A stretch of 64,000 bases of DNA from Clostridia bacterium (GCA_017483195.1 JAFULR010000008.1:107044-171043); one strand, 5' to 3'; shown: positions 36,366 to 45,610, counted from the first letter of the stretch. Made by a program: numbers and translations. Notes: generated by a model from the letters alone, not told the origin.

Positions 36366-38774
36366 ATGGCTCATTATATAGAAAAAACAGAAAAACTTAC
36401 ACTGCCGCTCGTTGTATTGAACGGAACTGTCGCTTTCCCCGCTATAACAGTAAATTTCGAGCTTAGCGACAAAGCAAACATTTCGGCAATTGAGGCGGCT
36501 AACAGCGTAAATTCATTTATCTTCATTGTTTCAAGAAAATATATTTCCAACGAACCTCTCGATCTTTCAAAGGTGTTTAACGTTGGAACGGTTGCAAAGA
36601 TCAAGCAATCCATCAAATCACCCGACGGCAAGCTAAGAGTAATAGCAGAAGGCTTTGCCAGAGGAATTGCAGAGGAATATAAGGATTTTGCAAATTACCG
36701 AATCGCAAACGTAATGTGCAAGACCATAAACATAACAGATCACGAGGATCTTAAGGTTGAAGCTCTTACAAGAGAAGCAATAGCGGCGGTTGAAAAAATG
36801 TCCGCTTTCCTTCCCGCTCCCTCAAAGGAAGCCTTGGGCTCTATGAAAACCATAAAAAATCCCGGATCGCTTGCGGATTTCATAGCATCGAATATACTCG
36901 TAAGACATACCGATAAGCAGGAGATACTCTCCATTTTCGAGCCCATTTCAAGACTTGAAAGGCTTATAGTTCTTATTGAAGAGGAGACCGCTCTTCTCGA
37001 GTGTGAGAAAAGCATACACAAAGAGGTGCGCGCACGTCTTAATCAGAATCAGAAGGAATACTATCTTCGCGAGCAGCTCAGAGTTATCAAGGAGCAGCTT
37101 GGAGAAACGGCTGAGAGCGACGACTATATAGACAGAATAATCGAAATGCAGTTTCCCGAGGATATAGAAGCTAAGCTTCTCAAGGATGCCGAGCGCACCG
37201 CTAAGCTTCCCTTCGGCTCTGCAGAGCTTTCGGTTATGAGAACGTATTTCGATACCGTTCTCGATATCCCGTGGAAATCCTCTACTAAGGACAGAACCGA
37301 TATATCCGCGGCTTCAAAAATTCTTGAGCGCGATCACGACGGACTCGAGGACGTGAAAAAGAGAATTCTCGAATTTCTTGCAGTAAAGGAATTAAATCCC
37401 GATCTTAAAAATCAGATTATTTGTCTCGTCGGCCCCCCCGGTGTTGGTAAAACATCCATCGCTTCTTCCATAGCAACTGCTATGAAGCGCAAATACGTGC
37501 GCGTTTCTCTTGGCGGCGTAAGGGACGAGGCTGATATCAGAGGTCATAGAAAAACTTATGTCGGAGCAATGCCCGGCAGAATAATCAACGCGCTTATGCA
37601 GGCTAAGGTGAACAATCCCCTTATCCTTCTTGACGAGATAGATAAGCTCACACGCGATGCTCACGGAGATCCCACCTCCGCACTTCTCGAGGTGCTTGAC
37701 AGCGAGCAGAATAAATCCTTCAGGGATCATTTTGTAGAGCTTCCCTTCGATCTTTCAAATTGCTTCTTTATCGCTACAGCAAATACGCTTGACACCATTC
37801 CACGTCCGCTTATAGACAGAATGGAGATCATCGAGATAAAGATATACACCAAGCGCGAAAAGCTCAGTATCGCCAAAAATCACCTTATCCCCAAGCAGCT
37901 AAAGCGCCACGGCTTGAACAAGCGCACTCTTAAGATATCCGACAGCGCGCTTGAGGAGATGATAGATTTCTATACTCGTGAGGCGGGTGTAAGAAACCTT
38001 GAAAGAACCATTGCCTCCCTTTGCAGAAAGGCAGCTCACGAGCTTGTTTCAAGCGGAGCAAAGAGCGTAAATATCAAGGCTGAGAACATCGCAAAATATC
38101 TTGGCGAAAGAAAATATCTCCCCGAAAAGATAGAAGAATACAACGAGATAGGCACGGTAAACGGACTTGCCTATACCGAGCTTGGCGGAGATATGCTCAA
38201 AATTGAGGTTGCGGCTCTTGAAGGCACGGGCAAGATCGAGCTTACGGGCTCTCTTGGTGAGGTAATGAAGGAGAGCGCGCAGATAGCTATAAGCTACGTC
38301 CGTTCCGTTGCAAAGGAATACGGTATCCCTACAGATTTTTATAAAACAAAGGATATACATATCCACGCTCCCGAGGGCGCAGTGCCCAAGGACGGACCGA
38401 GCGCGGGTGTTACTATGGTAACAGCGCTTATCAGCGAGCTTGCAGGCATTCCCGTTCGCCGTGACGTTGCAATGACGGGCGAGATCACTCTTCGCGGCAA
38501 GGTGCTTGCGATCGGAGGGCTTAAGGAAAAAACAATGGCTGCATATAACGCAGGCGTTAAGACCGTGCTTATTCCCCACGCTAACCTTAAGGATCTTAAC
38601 GAAATCGATCCGTTAGCGCGCGAAAGTCTTGAATTCATTCCCTGCAAAACGCTTGCGGATGTTCTTGATAATGCACTTGTAAAAATACCCGCTAAATCGG
38701 TTTTTGAGGAAATCATACCCACTATAACTCAAAATGAAGCTGCTCCCATAGGTGCAGACATATACAGAAAGTAG
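36366..38774 (+). CDS. lon: ATP-dependent Lon protease
   Basis: 802 residues. The N-terminal LAN substrate domain (LTLPLVVLNGTVAFPAI), a coiled-coil linker (RLNQNQKEYYLREQLRVIKEQLG), the AAA+ module with Walker A GPPGVGKTS and Walker B LILLDEIDKL, and the C-terminal protease domain with the catalytic Ser in PKDGPSAG and Lys in GLKEKTMAAYNAGVK are all complete. It degrades misfolded and regulatory proteins in the cytoplasm. GGAGGG lies seven bases before the ATG. lon followed by ysxC is a conserved Firmicutes arrangement. Confidence 0.97.
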   Translation: MAHYIEKTEKLTLPLVVLNGTVAFPAITVNFELSDKANISAIEAANSVNSFIFIVSRKYISNEPLDLSKVFNVGTVAKIKQSIKSPDGKLRVIAEGFARGIAEEYKDFANYRIANVMCKTINITDHEDLKVEALTREAIAAVEKMSAFLPAPSKEALGSMKTIKNPGSLADFIASNILVRHTDKQEILSIFEPISRLERLIVLIEEETALLECEKSIHKEVRARLNQNQKEYYLREQLRVIKEQLGETAESDDYIDRIIEMQFPEDIEAKLLKDAERTAKLPFGSAELSVMRTYFDTVLDIPWKSSTKDRTDISAASKILERDHDGLEDVKKRILEFLAVKELNPDLKNQIICLVGPPGVGKTSIASSIATAMKRKYVRVSLGGVRDEADIRGHRKTYVGAMPGRIINALMQAKVNNPLILLDEIDKLTRDAHGDPTSALLEVLDSEQNKSFRDHFVELPFDLSNCFFIATANTLDTIPRPLIDRMEIIEIKIYTKREKLSIAKNHLIPKQLKRHGLNKRTLKISDSALEEMIDFYTREAGVRNLERTIASLCRKAAHELVSSGAKSVNIKAENIAKYLGERKYLPEKIEEYNEIGTVNGLAYTELGGDMLKIEVAALEGTGKIELTGSLGEVMKESAQIAISYVRSVAKEYGIPTDFYKTKDIHIHAPEGAVPKDGPSAGVTMVTALISELAGIPVRRDVAMTGEITLRGKVLAIGGLKEKTMAAYNAGVKTVLIPHANLKDLNEIDPLARESLEFIPCKTLADVLDNALVKIPAKSVFEEIIPTITQNEAAPIGADIYRK

Positions 38775-38780
38775 GATAAT

Positions 38781-39383
38781 ATGGCATTAAACGTTCAAAA
38801 CACGAGCTTGCGCATCAGCGCGGGATTTGCAAAGCAATTCCCCACGGATCCCATGAAGCAGGTAGCATTCTCGGGACGCTCAAACGTTGGAAAAAGCTCG
38901 CTCATAAATACAATACTTGGCAGAAAGAGCCTTGCAAGAGTATCCTCAATGCCCGGTAAGACCATCACCATCAACTTTTACGACGTTGATAAAAAGCTCT
39001 TTTTAGTCGATCTTCCCGGCTATGGATATGCTAAGCGCCAGCTTGAAAACAAGCAGGTCTGGTCAAGCCTTACCGACGGATACTTTACGCAGAATAAAAA
39101 TATAGACCTTCTTTCTCTCGTGGTTCAGCTCGTTGACTGTAAGGTCGGAATAACCAATGATGACGCTATGATGATCTCATTTCTAAACGAAATGGAGATA
39201 CCATATATCATAGTTGCAACAAAGGTAGATAAGCTCAATAAGACTGATAGAGCAAAGCAGCTCGAAAAGATCGCCGCTGATGAGCTTTTGAATGACAACA
39301 CCGTAATAATTCCCTTTTCCTCTCACACGGGAGAAGGAAAAACAGAGCTTTTAAAGGAAATTTTCAAATATACAGGCTTCTGA
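38781..39383 (+). CDS. ysxC: Ribosome biogenesis GTPase YsxC/EngB
   Basis: 200 residues, one G domain: G1 GRSNVGKSS, switch with MPGKTITINF, G3 DLPGYGYAK, G4 TKVDK and G5-like PFSS. The KQVWSSLTDGYF stretch is typical of the EngB family, which helps assemble the 50S subunit. Six bases after lon, with which it is normally co-transcribed. Confidence 0.95.
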   Translation: MALNVQNTSLRISAGFAKQFPTDPMKQVAFSGRSNVGKSSLINTILGRKSLARVSSMPGKTITINFYDVDKKLFLVDLPGYGYAKRQLENKQVWSSLTDGYFTQNKNIDLLSLVVQLVDCKVGITNDDAMMISFLNEMEIPYIIVATKVDKLNKTDRAKQLEKIAADELLNDNTVIIPFSSHTGEGKTELLKEIFKYTGF

Positions 39384-39396
39384 TAAGGAGGTAAAA

Positions 39397-40056
39397 ATGT
39401 TAGAACAGCTTCAAAGCACTCTCCCCACGCTCTTGCTATCACTCCCCGCGGTGCTCATATCCCTTTCGGTTCACGAGTCAGCGCACGGATACGTGGCAAA
39501 TAAGCTTGGGGATCCCACAGCCAAAAATTTAGGACGCATAACCCTTAACCCTATGAAGCATTTTGATCTTCTCGGCTTTCTGTCAATGGTAATCTTCAGA
39601 GTGGGCTGGGCAAATCCCGTACCGATCAATGCGAGAAATTTTAAAAATCCGCGCCGCGATATGGCAATATCTGCCGCCGCAGGACCTCTTTCAAATCTCT
39701 GCCTTGCATTCATCTTTGCAATACTCTTAAAGATTTTAAACGTGGCATACGGCTTTATTACGTTTAAAAGCGAAACGGCATTTTTTATAATGTATTTGCT
39801 TGAAATAATGCTTCTTAGCGGAGTGGTGCTTAACATCAACCTTATGATATTCAATCTCATACCGATCCCACCGTTCGACGGTTCAAGAATACTTTACGTA
39901 TTTCTTCCCACAGAGCTCTACTTCAAGGTTATGAGATACGAAAGATACATTATGATAGCATTCATCCTTCTTTTTGCAACCGGAGCGCTCAGCGGTCCGC
40001 TCAGCTTCTTAACAAATCTTCTTACCAACCTTATTTTCAGGATTCTCGGAATTTAA
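39397..40056 (+). CDS. M50-family site-2 metalloprotease (YwhC-like)
   Basis: 219 residues, about five membrane segments. The zinc motif HESAH (in SVHESAHGYVANKLGDPTAK) lies in the first part, and the third ligand in NLIPIPPFDGSRIL, both at membrane level as in site-2 proteases. There is no PDZ domain, so it belongs to the short YwhC/RIP-like subgroup of unknown substrate. AAGGAGG precedes the ATG. It sits immediately before scpA, a common order in Clostridia. Confidence 0.9.
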   Translation: MLEQLQSTLPTLLLSLPAVLISLSVHESAHGYVANKLGDPTAKNLGRITLNPMKHFDLLGFLSMVIFRVGWANPVPINARNFKNPRRDMAISAAAGPLSNLCLAFIFAILLKILNVAYGFITFKSETAFFIMYLLEIMLLSGVVLNINLMIFNLIPIPPFDGSRILYVFLPTELYFKVMRYERYIMIAFILLFATGALSGPLSFLTNLLTNLIFRILGI

Positions 40057-40084
40057 AACAAATACTATTTAGGAGTTTTTCTTA

Positions 40085-40864
40085 ATGGAAAGTATCACCT
40101 ACCGTCTGGATCAGTTTGAAGGCCCTCTTGACCTTCTTTTGACCCTCATACATAAGAATAAACTGAATATTGAGGATATCCCGATATCCATAATCTGCGA
40201 TCAGTATATGCAGTATATCACGCAGGCGCAGGAAATGGATATGGACATTGCCAGCGAATTTATAGTAATGGCGAGCGATCTTATGCTTATTAAGAGCAAG
40301 CTGCTTCTTCCCCGTGAAAAAGAGGAGGAGGAAGACCCGAGAAAGGCTCTTACCGACGCGCTTTTGCGCTATCAGCAGGCAAAGGATGCAAGTGCTAAGA
40401 TGCTTCCGCTGTATGCGGCATTTTCAGGCAGGCATATCAAGGATACCGACGAGATCAGCATCGACCGTACCTTTGTTGACGACCAGAGCGTTGAGGTGCT
40501 TTACCGCGCTATGCGCCGCATAGTTGACTTTAACGAGGCTATGGATAAGGCTCAGAAAACCGCGTTCACACCTATGATAGCAAAGCCGATCGTCCCCGTT
40601 GAGCATAAGATATTGCAGATCATGACGCGCCTTAATAATAACCGTTATCAAACACTTGAGGATTTTGTCAGCGATAGCGTATCCCTTCCCGATATGATAG
40701 CAATATTCATCGGCGTGCTCGAGCTTGTAAAAACTAACCGCATTCTGCTGGTTGAGGACGAAGGCTCCTATCCCGAAGATAATTACGGTATAAATACCGT
40801 ATTTACACTTAACGAAAACTATGTTCCCGAAAACACGGAAAGTGAGGAAACAGACAATGGATGA
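40085..40864 (+). CDS. scpA: Segregation and condensation protein A
   Basis: 259 residues. The N-terminal block YRLDQFEGPLDLLLTLIHKNKLNIEDIPI is the kleisin motif that binds the Smc head; MASDLMLIKSKLLLP follows. The C-terminal winged-helix part (TLEDFVSDSVSLPDMIAIFIGVLELVK) binds the second Smc. ScpA forms the bacterial condensin with Smc and ScpB. Its end overlaps scpB by eight bases. Confidence 0.95.
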   Translation: MESITYRLDQFEGPLDLLLTLIHKNKLNIEDIPISIICDQYMQYITQAQEMDMDIASEFIVMASDLMLIKSKLLLPREKEEEEDPRKALTDALLRYQQAKDASAKMLPLYAAFSGRHIKDTDEISIDRTFVDDQSVEVLYRAMRRIVDFNEAMDKAQKTAFTPMIAKPIVPVEHKILQIMTRLNNNRYQTLEDFVSDSVSLPDMIAIFIGVLELVKTNRILLVEDEGSYPEDNYGINTVFTLNENYVPENTESEETDNG

Positions 40865-41450
40865 TAATAAAGATCTTCAGACAACTGAAGTAAAAAACCC
40901 ATCTGCAGCCATAGAAGCAATTCTCTTTGCCGCAGGATATCCAATGAAATACGAAAAGCTTGCGGAGGTTCTCTCGCTCACGCCAAGCGAAGTAAAAAGG
41001 CTTGTAAGCGAGCTTTCCGAAAAATACAGCTCCGATGAATTCGGTATAATGCTGCTTATGTTCCCCGAGACATGTCAATTATGTACAAAGGAGCAGCATA
41101 TAGAATTAATACGCGAAGCGCTCGGTATCAAGCGCGGAGGCAATCTTTCAAGCTCTTCAATGGAAGTGCTTGCTATAGTCGCTTACAATCAGCCCGTAAC
41201 AAGAAGCTTTGTGGATCTTGTCCGCGGAGTGGATTCAAGCTATGCAATGGGCTCTCTTACAGATAAAGGACTTATAGAATCCTGCGGCAGACTTGACGCG
41301 CCGGGAAGACCCATGCTCTACGGAACTACGGACAAATTCCTTCGCGTATTCGGTCTGAACTCCGTGGACGAGCTTCCTGACGTTCAGCTTTTGCGCGCAA
41401 GTGACGAGCAAATGGAAATTATGATACCCGAAGAAGGGGTAGCAGAGTAG
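40857..41450 (+). CDS. scpB: Segregation and condensation protein B
   Basis: 197 residues from the ATG at 40857, which lies within the end of scpA (GTGAGG upstream); an earlier in-frame start at 40821 is rejected. Two winged-helix domains are visible, with AIEAILFAAGYPMKYEKLAEVL and SSSSMEVLAIVAYNQPVTRSFVDLVRGV, as expected. Partner of ScpA in the Smc complex for chromosome compaction. Confidence 0.94.
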   Translation: MDDNKDLQTTEVKNPSAAIEAILFAAGYPMKYEKLAEVLSLTPSEVKRLVSELSEKYSSDEFGIMLLMFPETCQLCTKEQHIELIREALGIKRGGNLSSSSMEVLAIVAYNQPVTRSFVDLVRGVDSSYAMGSLTDKGLIESCGRLDAPGRPMLYGTTDKFLRVFGLNSVDELPDVQLLRASDEQMEIMIPEEGVAE

Positions 41451-41496
41451 TTTTACACTAACACTTTGCCGAAAGGAGGGAGAGCTTATAACTGCT

Positions 41497-42111
41497 TTGT
41501 ATATATTGCTTGCGATATCAGCACTCATTTTCCTTGTGCTTTCGCTAAGAGTCAATATCAATATAAAATACGAGGACGAGCTTACGGTTTATCTGCGCGT
41601 GCTTTTCGTAAAAATCAAGCTCTTTCCTCAAGATAATAAAGGGTTCAATGCAAAAAAATACGATAAAAAGCAAAAGAAAAATCAGGATAAGCCCGATGTT
41701 GTTCTTAAGGAAAAATCCGTGGCGGATAAAGAAAAGGATGAGCTTTACCAAAGGATCTTAACCGTTACTGAAACGGTCAAGGCATTCTTCACCGCCTTTT
41801 CCAAATATCTGCACGTAAAACTTGCAAAAATTCACGTCACCGTGGCAACTCCCGACGCGGCAAAAACCGCAATATTATACGGAGCTGTATCTGGAGCGAC
41901 AGCTTGTCTTTTAGATCTTCTTGACGAGATTACAAATCTTGATAAGATAAAAAACAGCTCGATCGTAATCGAACCGGATTTTGTTGCTCAAAAAAGTGAC
42001 GTCAGAATAAACATCACTCTTTATATGAGCATTCTTGGAGCGCTCATCACACTTGTAAAAACACTTTTGAAATATATCAACCTTAAATATATCAAACCGA
42101 AAGGAAATTGA
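41497..42111 (+). CDS. DUF2953-type membrane-anchored protein
   Basis: 204 residues from the TTG at 41497. One N-terminal membrane helix, a Lys/Asp-rich linker (KKQKKNQDKPD) and a C-terminal part resembling DUF2953 (LAKIHVTVATPDAAKTAILYGAVSGA). The ribosome site AAAGGAGGG fits an ATA codon at 41488 (reading ITALYILLAIS) far better than the TTG, which is 17 bases away. The true start may thus be a rare ATA or the result of a sequence error. It stands between scpB and ytfJ, as in many spore-forming Clostridia; its role is unknown. Confidence 0.8.
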   Translation: MYILLAISALIFLVLSLRVNINIKYEDELTVYLRVLFVKIKLFPQDNKGFNAKKYDKKQKKNQDKPDVVLKEKSVADKEKDELYQRILTVTETVKAFFTAFSKYLHVKLAKIHVTVATPDAAKTAILYGAVSGATACLLDLLDEITNLDKIKNSSIVIEPDFVAQKSDVRINITLYMSILGALITLVKTLLKYINLKYIKPKGN

Positions 42112-42114
42112 AAA

Positions 42115-42546
42115 ATGGCAAACGAAAACAGATTTGACACAATGTTCAAAACATCCTTTGATAATATCAAGGGTATGCTCGATTCCAACACAGTTGTTGG
42201 AAATCCCATCGAGCTTTCAAACGGAACTACCATAATCCCCATTTCCAAGCTCAGCGTTGGATTTGCAACCGGCGGCGTTGACGGAGGCTCCAATCCCCAG
42301 AAGTCCAATAAATTCGGCGGCGGCGGTGGAAGCGGTATGAGCGTTACACCCGTGGGATTTTTATCTGTAAGTAAGGACGGAAAAACAGAGTTCATCAGTG
42401 TTGAGGGTAAGACCGCCGTTGATCCCGTTGAGCAGGCTTGCGACCTTCTTGATCGCTCACCCGAAATCATTCAGAAGATAAAGAATATATTCGACAGCAA
42501 CGTTTCAAAGCCCGCAGAGGTCGTTGTTGAAGAGATAATTAAATAA
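42115..42546 (+). CDS. ytfJ: Sporulation-associated protein YtfJ (GerW family)
   Basis: 143 residues. The features of the family are VVGNPIELSNGTTIIPISKLSVGFATGGVDGG and the flexible FGGGGGSGMSVTPVGFL. In Bacillus subtilis GerW/YtfJ sits in the developing spore and is needed for normal germination. Three bases after the DUF2953 gene. Its presence suggests a lineage that sporulates or has recent sporulating ancestors. Confidence 0.92.
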   Translation: MANENRFDTMFKTSFDNIKGMLDSNTVVGNPIELSNGTTIIPISKLSVGFATGGVDGGSNPQKSNKFGGGGGSGMSVTPVGFLSVSKDGKTEFISVEGKTAVDPVEQACDLLDRSPEIIQKIKNIFDSNVSKPAEVVVEEIIK

Positions 42547-42563
42547 TAAGTCATAAAACAACG

Positions 42564-42591
42564 CCTCGGAAAGTATAATATTCCGAGGTGG
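42564..42591 (+). promoter_or_regulatory. Hairpin that covers the ribosome site of the carboxypeptidase gene
   Basis: An 8-bp perfect stem (CCTCGGAA / TTCCGAGG) with a 9-base loop. The 3' arm contains GAGG, the likely Shine-Dalgarno of the ATG at 42597, so translation of the next gene could be held down when the stem forms. Confidence 0.5.
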
Positions 42592-42596
42592 GTTTT

Positions 42597-43739
42597 ATGA
42601 AAATTTTAATAAAAATAACAGCTTTTGTTATTATCCTTTTGCTCACAAGCACTTTTATTCCGGCTTTAGCTCAGGGCAATACCATAGGAAGTATATCCGC
42701 AAGATCTGCCTGTCTTGTTGATGCGGATAGCGGAAAATTGCTATACTCAAAGAATGCGGATAAAAGAATGCCAATGGCATCCACCACTAAAGTAATGACT
42801 GCTATAGTAGCCCTTGAATCCAAAGTTCCGCTTGATACCGTAATAAAAATCCCCAAAGCTGCGGTAGGCATAGAGGGTTCGTCCGTTTATCTTAAGGAAG
42901 GCGAGAGCATAGCGCTTGAGGATCTGCTCTATTCCCTGCTTCTCGCATCCGCAAACGATGCTTCGGTAGCAATCGCAATAGCAGTGGCAGGCTCGGAGGA
43001 TGCTTTTGTCGAGCTTATGAACAAAAAGGCGCGCGAGCTCGGACTATGCAACACCCACTTTTCAAATCCCCACGGGCTTGATGATAAGGAGCATTATACT
43101 ACAGCACGAGAGCTTGCACAAATAATGGCATATGCCTTGCAAAACGAAAGCTTTATGACAATTTGCGGCACATACAAAAAGGTCCTCCAAAGAGACGGGA
43201 GCACCCGATTACTCGTAAATCATAATCGCCTTTTAAAAGCATATAAAGGGGTTATTGCGGGCAAGACCGGCTTCACTAAAAAAAGCGGCAGATGTCTTGT
43301 TTCTCTTGCCGAGCGTGAAGGACTCCGGCTCATTTGCGTAACACTTGACGCACCAAATGATTGGGCGGATCACACCTCCCTTTACGATTTTGGGTTTTCT
43401 AATTATATGCGCGTCTATTTTGAAAAGATTTCAATTGAAATCCCCGTAATATCGGGAGAAAAAAGCAGTGTTCGAGCAGAAAGTCAGGGCAGCTCGTCCA
43501 TAATGATACAAAAATCATTGGCAGATCAAATCAAATTGACCCTATATGCCCCAAGATTTATCTTTGCGGACGTTGAAAAGGGCGAAATTATCGGCAAAGC
43601 TGTATATACCTGCGGCGGAAGAGTATTGGCTTCATCACCGATATACGCGTGCGAGGATATCCCCAAAATACACTATGGATTTAATCTTATAGATTGGTTA
43701 AAGAATATAATCAAAGGACTCAAGGAATGGAAAAAATAA
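42597..43739 (+). CDS. D-alanyl-D-alanine carboxypeptidase (DacF/PBP5 type)
   Basis: 380 residues from the ATG at 42597. Signal peptide, then the serine penicillin-binding motifs SxxK (MASTTKVMTA), SxN (LLASANDASVAIA) and KTG (VIAGKTGFTKKSGR). The C-terminal part ends in an amphipathic stretch (LIDWLKNIIKGLKEWKK) that would anchor it to the membrane. It trims the last D-Ala of peptidoglycan stem peptides; the neighbourhood with ytfJ and scpAB matches dacF/dacB-type genes of Clostridia. Confidence 0.93.
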   Translation: MKILIKITAFVIILLLTSTFIPALAQGNTIGSISARSACLVDADSGKLLYSKNADKRMPMASTTKVMTAIVALESKVPLDTVIKIPKAAVGIEGSSVYLKEGESIALEDLLYSLLLASANDASVAIAIAVAGSEDAFVELMNKKARELGLCNTHFSNPHGLDDKEHYTTARELAQIMAYALQNESFMTICGTYKKVLQRDGSTRLLVNHNRLLKAYKGVIAGKTGFTKKSGRCLVSLAEREGLRLICVTLDAPNDWADHTSLYDFGFSNYMRVYFEKISIEIPVISGEKSSVRAESQGSSSIMIQKSLADQIKLTLYAPRFIFADVEKGEIIGKAVYTCGGRVLASSPIYACEDIPKIHYGFNLIDWLKNIIKGLKEWKK

Positions 43740-44440
43740 GACTTCAAAAATTTTTTACCGATTGCGGTGTGCTTTCTCGCCGCGCGGCTGAAGAAGAAAT
43801 AAAAATGGGCAGGGTCAAGGTAAATGGAATCCGTGCCGAGCTTGGGGATAAAATAGATCCCGAAAGCGATACAGTCGAATACAAGGGCAAACAAATTCTT
43901 CCTCAAAGGCAGGAAAAACGCGTATATATACTTCTCAATAAACCCTGCGGTGTAGTTACAAGCGCAAAGGACGAGAAGGACAGAACCTGCGTTACAGATC
44001 TTGTAAAATGCGGCACAAGAGTTTATCCCGTAGGCAGACTTGACCTCAATTCGCAGGGACTTATACTTATGACGAACGACGGTGAGCTAACCAATAAACT
44101 CACACATCCCCGCCACAAAATACCCAAGATTTACGAGGTAGAGGTCGTTGGCAAGGTTACTACCGAGCAGCTTCATACTCTTAATAGCTCAATGACCTTG
44201 GACGGATACGTGCTCCTTCCCGTAAAAACGGAGTTTTTATCCAAGGATGAAAAGTTCACCACGCTTCGTATGACACTTTTTGAGGGCAGAAACCGCCAGA
44301 TACGAAAAATGTGCGCGCAGGTTGGCTTAAAGGTCGCTAAGCTCACTCGAGTTGCGATTGGCTCAATAACACTCGGAGATCTTCAAAGCGGAAAGTGGAG
44401 ATACCTCACAAACGAAGAAATCAACAATTTAAAAAAATAA
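43727..44440 (+). CDS. rluB: Pseudouridine synthase RluB type (23S rRNA)
   Basis: 237 residues from the ATG at 43727, inside the end of the carboxypeptidase gene with AAAGGA eight bases upstream. An S4 RNA-binding domain (IRLQKFFTDCGVLSRRAAEEEIKMGRVKVNG) precedes the catalytic domain with the active Asp in VGRLDLNSQGLILMTNDGEL and the end GRNRQIRKMCAQVGLKV. It makes a pseudouridine in 23S rRNA (position 2605 type). Conserved neighbour of scpAB. Confidence 0.93.
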   Translation: MEKIRLQKFFTDCGVLSRRAAEEEIKMGRVKVNGIRAELGDKIDPESDTVEYKGKQILPQRQEKRVYILLNKPCGVVTSAKDEKDRTCVTDLVKCGTRVYPVGRLDLNSQGLILMTNDGELTNKLTHPRHKIPKIYEVEVVGKVTTEQLHTLNSSMTLDGYVLLPVKTEFLSKDEKFTTLRMTLFEGRNRQIRKMCAQVGLKVAKLTRVAIGSITLGDLQSGKWRYLTNEEINNLKK

Positions 44441-44468
44441 AAGACGGCTGAGCCGTCTTTTATTTTTT
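44440..44468. terminator. Bidirectional terminator between rluB and prmC
   Basis: An AAAGACGG / CCGTCTTT stem with a CTGAG loop, with A and T runs on both sides, between convergent genes. Confidence 0.88.
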
Positions 44469-45278
44469 TAAATAAGCAACTCTGTCATTGCCGCCGTAAT
44501 CCTTATATATGCTGCAGGAATATCCGTGCTTTTCCGCGATTTTCTTCAGATCATCTGCCTGATCGTAACCTATTTCAAATAAAATAAATCCTTCATCCTT
44601 TAAAAATTTTGAATAATTCTCAACTATTCTGTTATAGAATATAAGGCCGTCCTCTCCGCCGTAAAGAGCCGCATATGGCTCGTGCTTTACCTCGTCAGAG
44701 AGATTTTCAATAACCTCCGGGCGAATATATGGCGGATTTGAAAGAATAGCATCAAACTTCTTCCCTTCAAGTGCGTTCTCATCGGAAAGAACGTCAAAAA
44801 GCATTGGCTCCACTCTATCAGAAACACCGTTATGAGAGGCATTTTTTATAGCTATCTCAAGAGTTTTTGGGAATTTATCAACCATAACCGCACTCGTATC
44901 CACTCTTTCGGCAAGAGTTGACACGGCAATGCAGCCACTACCCGTGCATAAATCAAGAAAATGCGCGTTACGTGGCAAAAGCTCAATGGCTCTCTCAACA
45001 AGTATCTCGGTATCGGATCGCGGAATAAGGCAATTTTCGTCCACAAAATACTCCTGCCTGAAAAACTCCCACTTGCCGATTATATACTGTAATGGCTCTC
45101 TGTTCTCGCGCCTTTTAAGAGCAGAAAACAGCTCCTGCGAGCCAATCTCCTCTTCTCTGTGGGCAAGTATATATGCAATTTTCTTATCACTAAAGGCTTC
45201 TAAAAGGATCTCCGCCTCTAATTCAAAGGCATCGGGAGACACAGCCTTAAGTCTTCTTGTCAATTCATTATAATTCAT
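44460..45278 (-). CDS. prmC: Release factor glutamine methyltransferase
   Basis: 272 residues from the ATG at 45278 (GAGG five bases upstream). The N-terminal helical domain (SQELFSALKRRENREPLQYIIGKWEFF) precedes a Rossmann methyltransferase fold with LDLCTGSGCIAVSTLA and the NPPY catalytic motif (ILSNPPYIRPEV). It methylates the GGQ glutamine of RF1 and RF2. Confidence 0.95.
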   Translation of the reverse strand: MNYNELTRRLKAVSPDAFELEAEILLEAFSDKKIAYILAHREEEIGSQELFSALKRRENREPLQYIIGKWEFFRQEYFVDENCLIPRSDTEILVERAIELLPRNAHFLDLCTGSGCIAVSTLAERVDTSAVMVDKFPKTLEIAIKNASHNGVSDRVEPMLFDVLSDENALEGKKFDAILSNPPYIRPEVIENLSDEVKHEPYAALYGGEDGLIFYNRIVENYSKFLKDEGFILFEIGYDQADDLKKIAEKHGYSCSIYKDYGGNDRVAYLKK

Positions 45279-45320
45279 ATATACCTCAATAAAATTTAAA
45301 ATATTTTTCACAAAAAAATA

Positions 45321-45349
45321 TTGCTTTTTTTAAGCATTAATGTTATACT
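45321..45349 (+). promoter_or_regulatory. Promoter of the small membrane protein gene
   Basis: TTGCTT (45321-45326), 17 bases, TATACT (45344-45349), about 34 bases before the start codon. Confidence 0.65.
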
Positions 45350-45382
45350 ATATATAGAAAAATATATTGGGAGGTAACTATT

Positions 45383-45595
45383 ATGGAAAAAAGAACAAAT
45401 TACGGCAAAATTATTGCTATTACATTGGCAGTTATCGCTGCTTTCACCGCAATCGCTTTCGTCGTTTACAAGTTGTTTGTAAAAGACCTCGCAAAAGCTT
45501 ATAATACCCCCGTGGAAGAAAATGACGATCTCTTCCTTGAAGAGGATGATAACTGCGAGTGCGAATGCGCACAGTGCCAGGATCCTACAATTTAA
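45383..45595 (+). CDS. Small single-span membrane protein with acidic, Cys-rich tail
   Basis: 70 residues. One membrane helix (about residues 10-31, IIAITLAVIAAFTAIAFVVYKLF) and an acidic tail ending in DDNCECECAQCQDP, with four Cys in a CxCxxxC-like pattern that could bind metal or form disulfides. It has a promoter, a GGGAGG ribosome site and a terminator of its own, so it is a real monocistronic gene. I recognise no family. Confidence 0.8.
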   Translation: MEKRTNYGKIIAITLAVIAAFTAIAFVVYKLFVKDLAKAYNTPVEENDDLFLEEDDNCECECAQCQDPTI

Positions 45596-45610
45596 TAGCA
45601 TATTGCTAAA

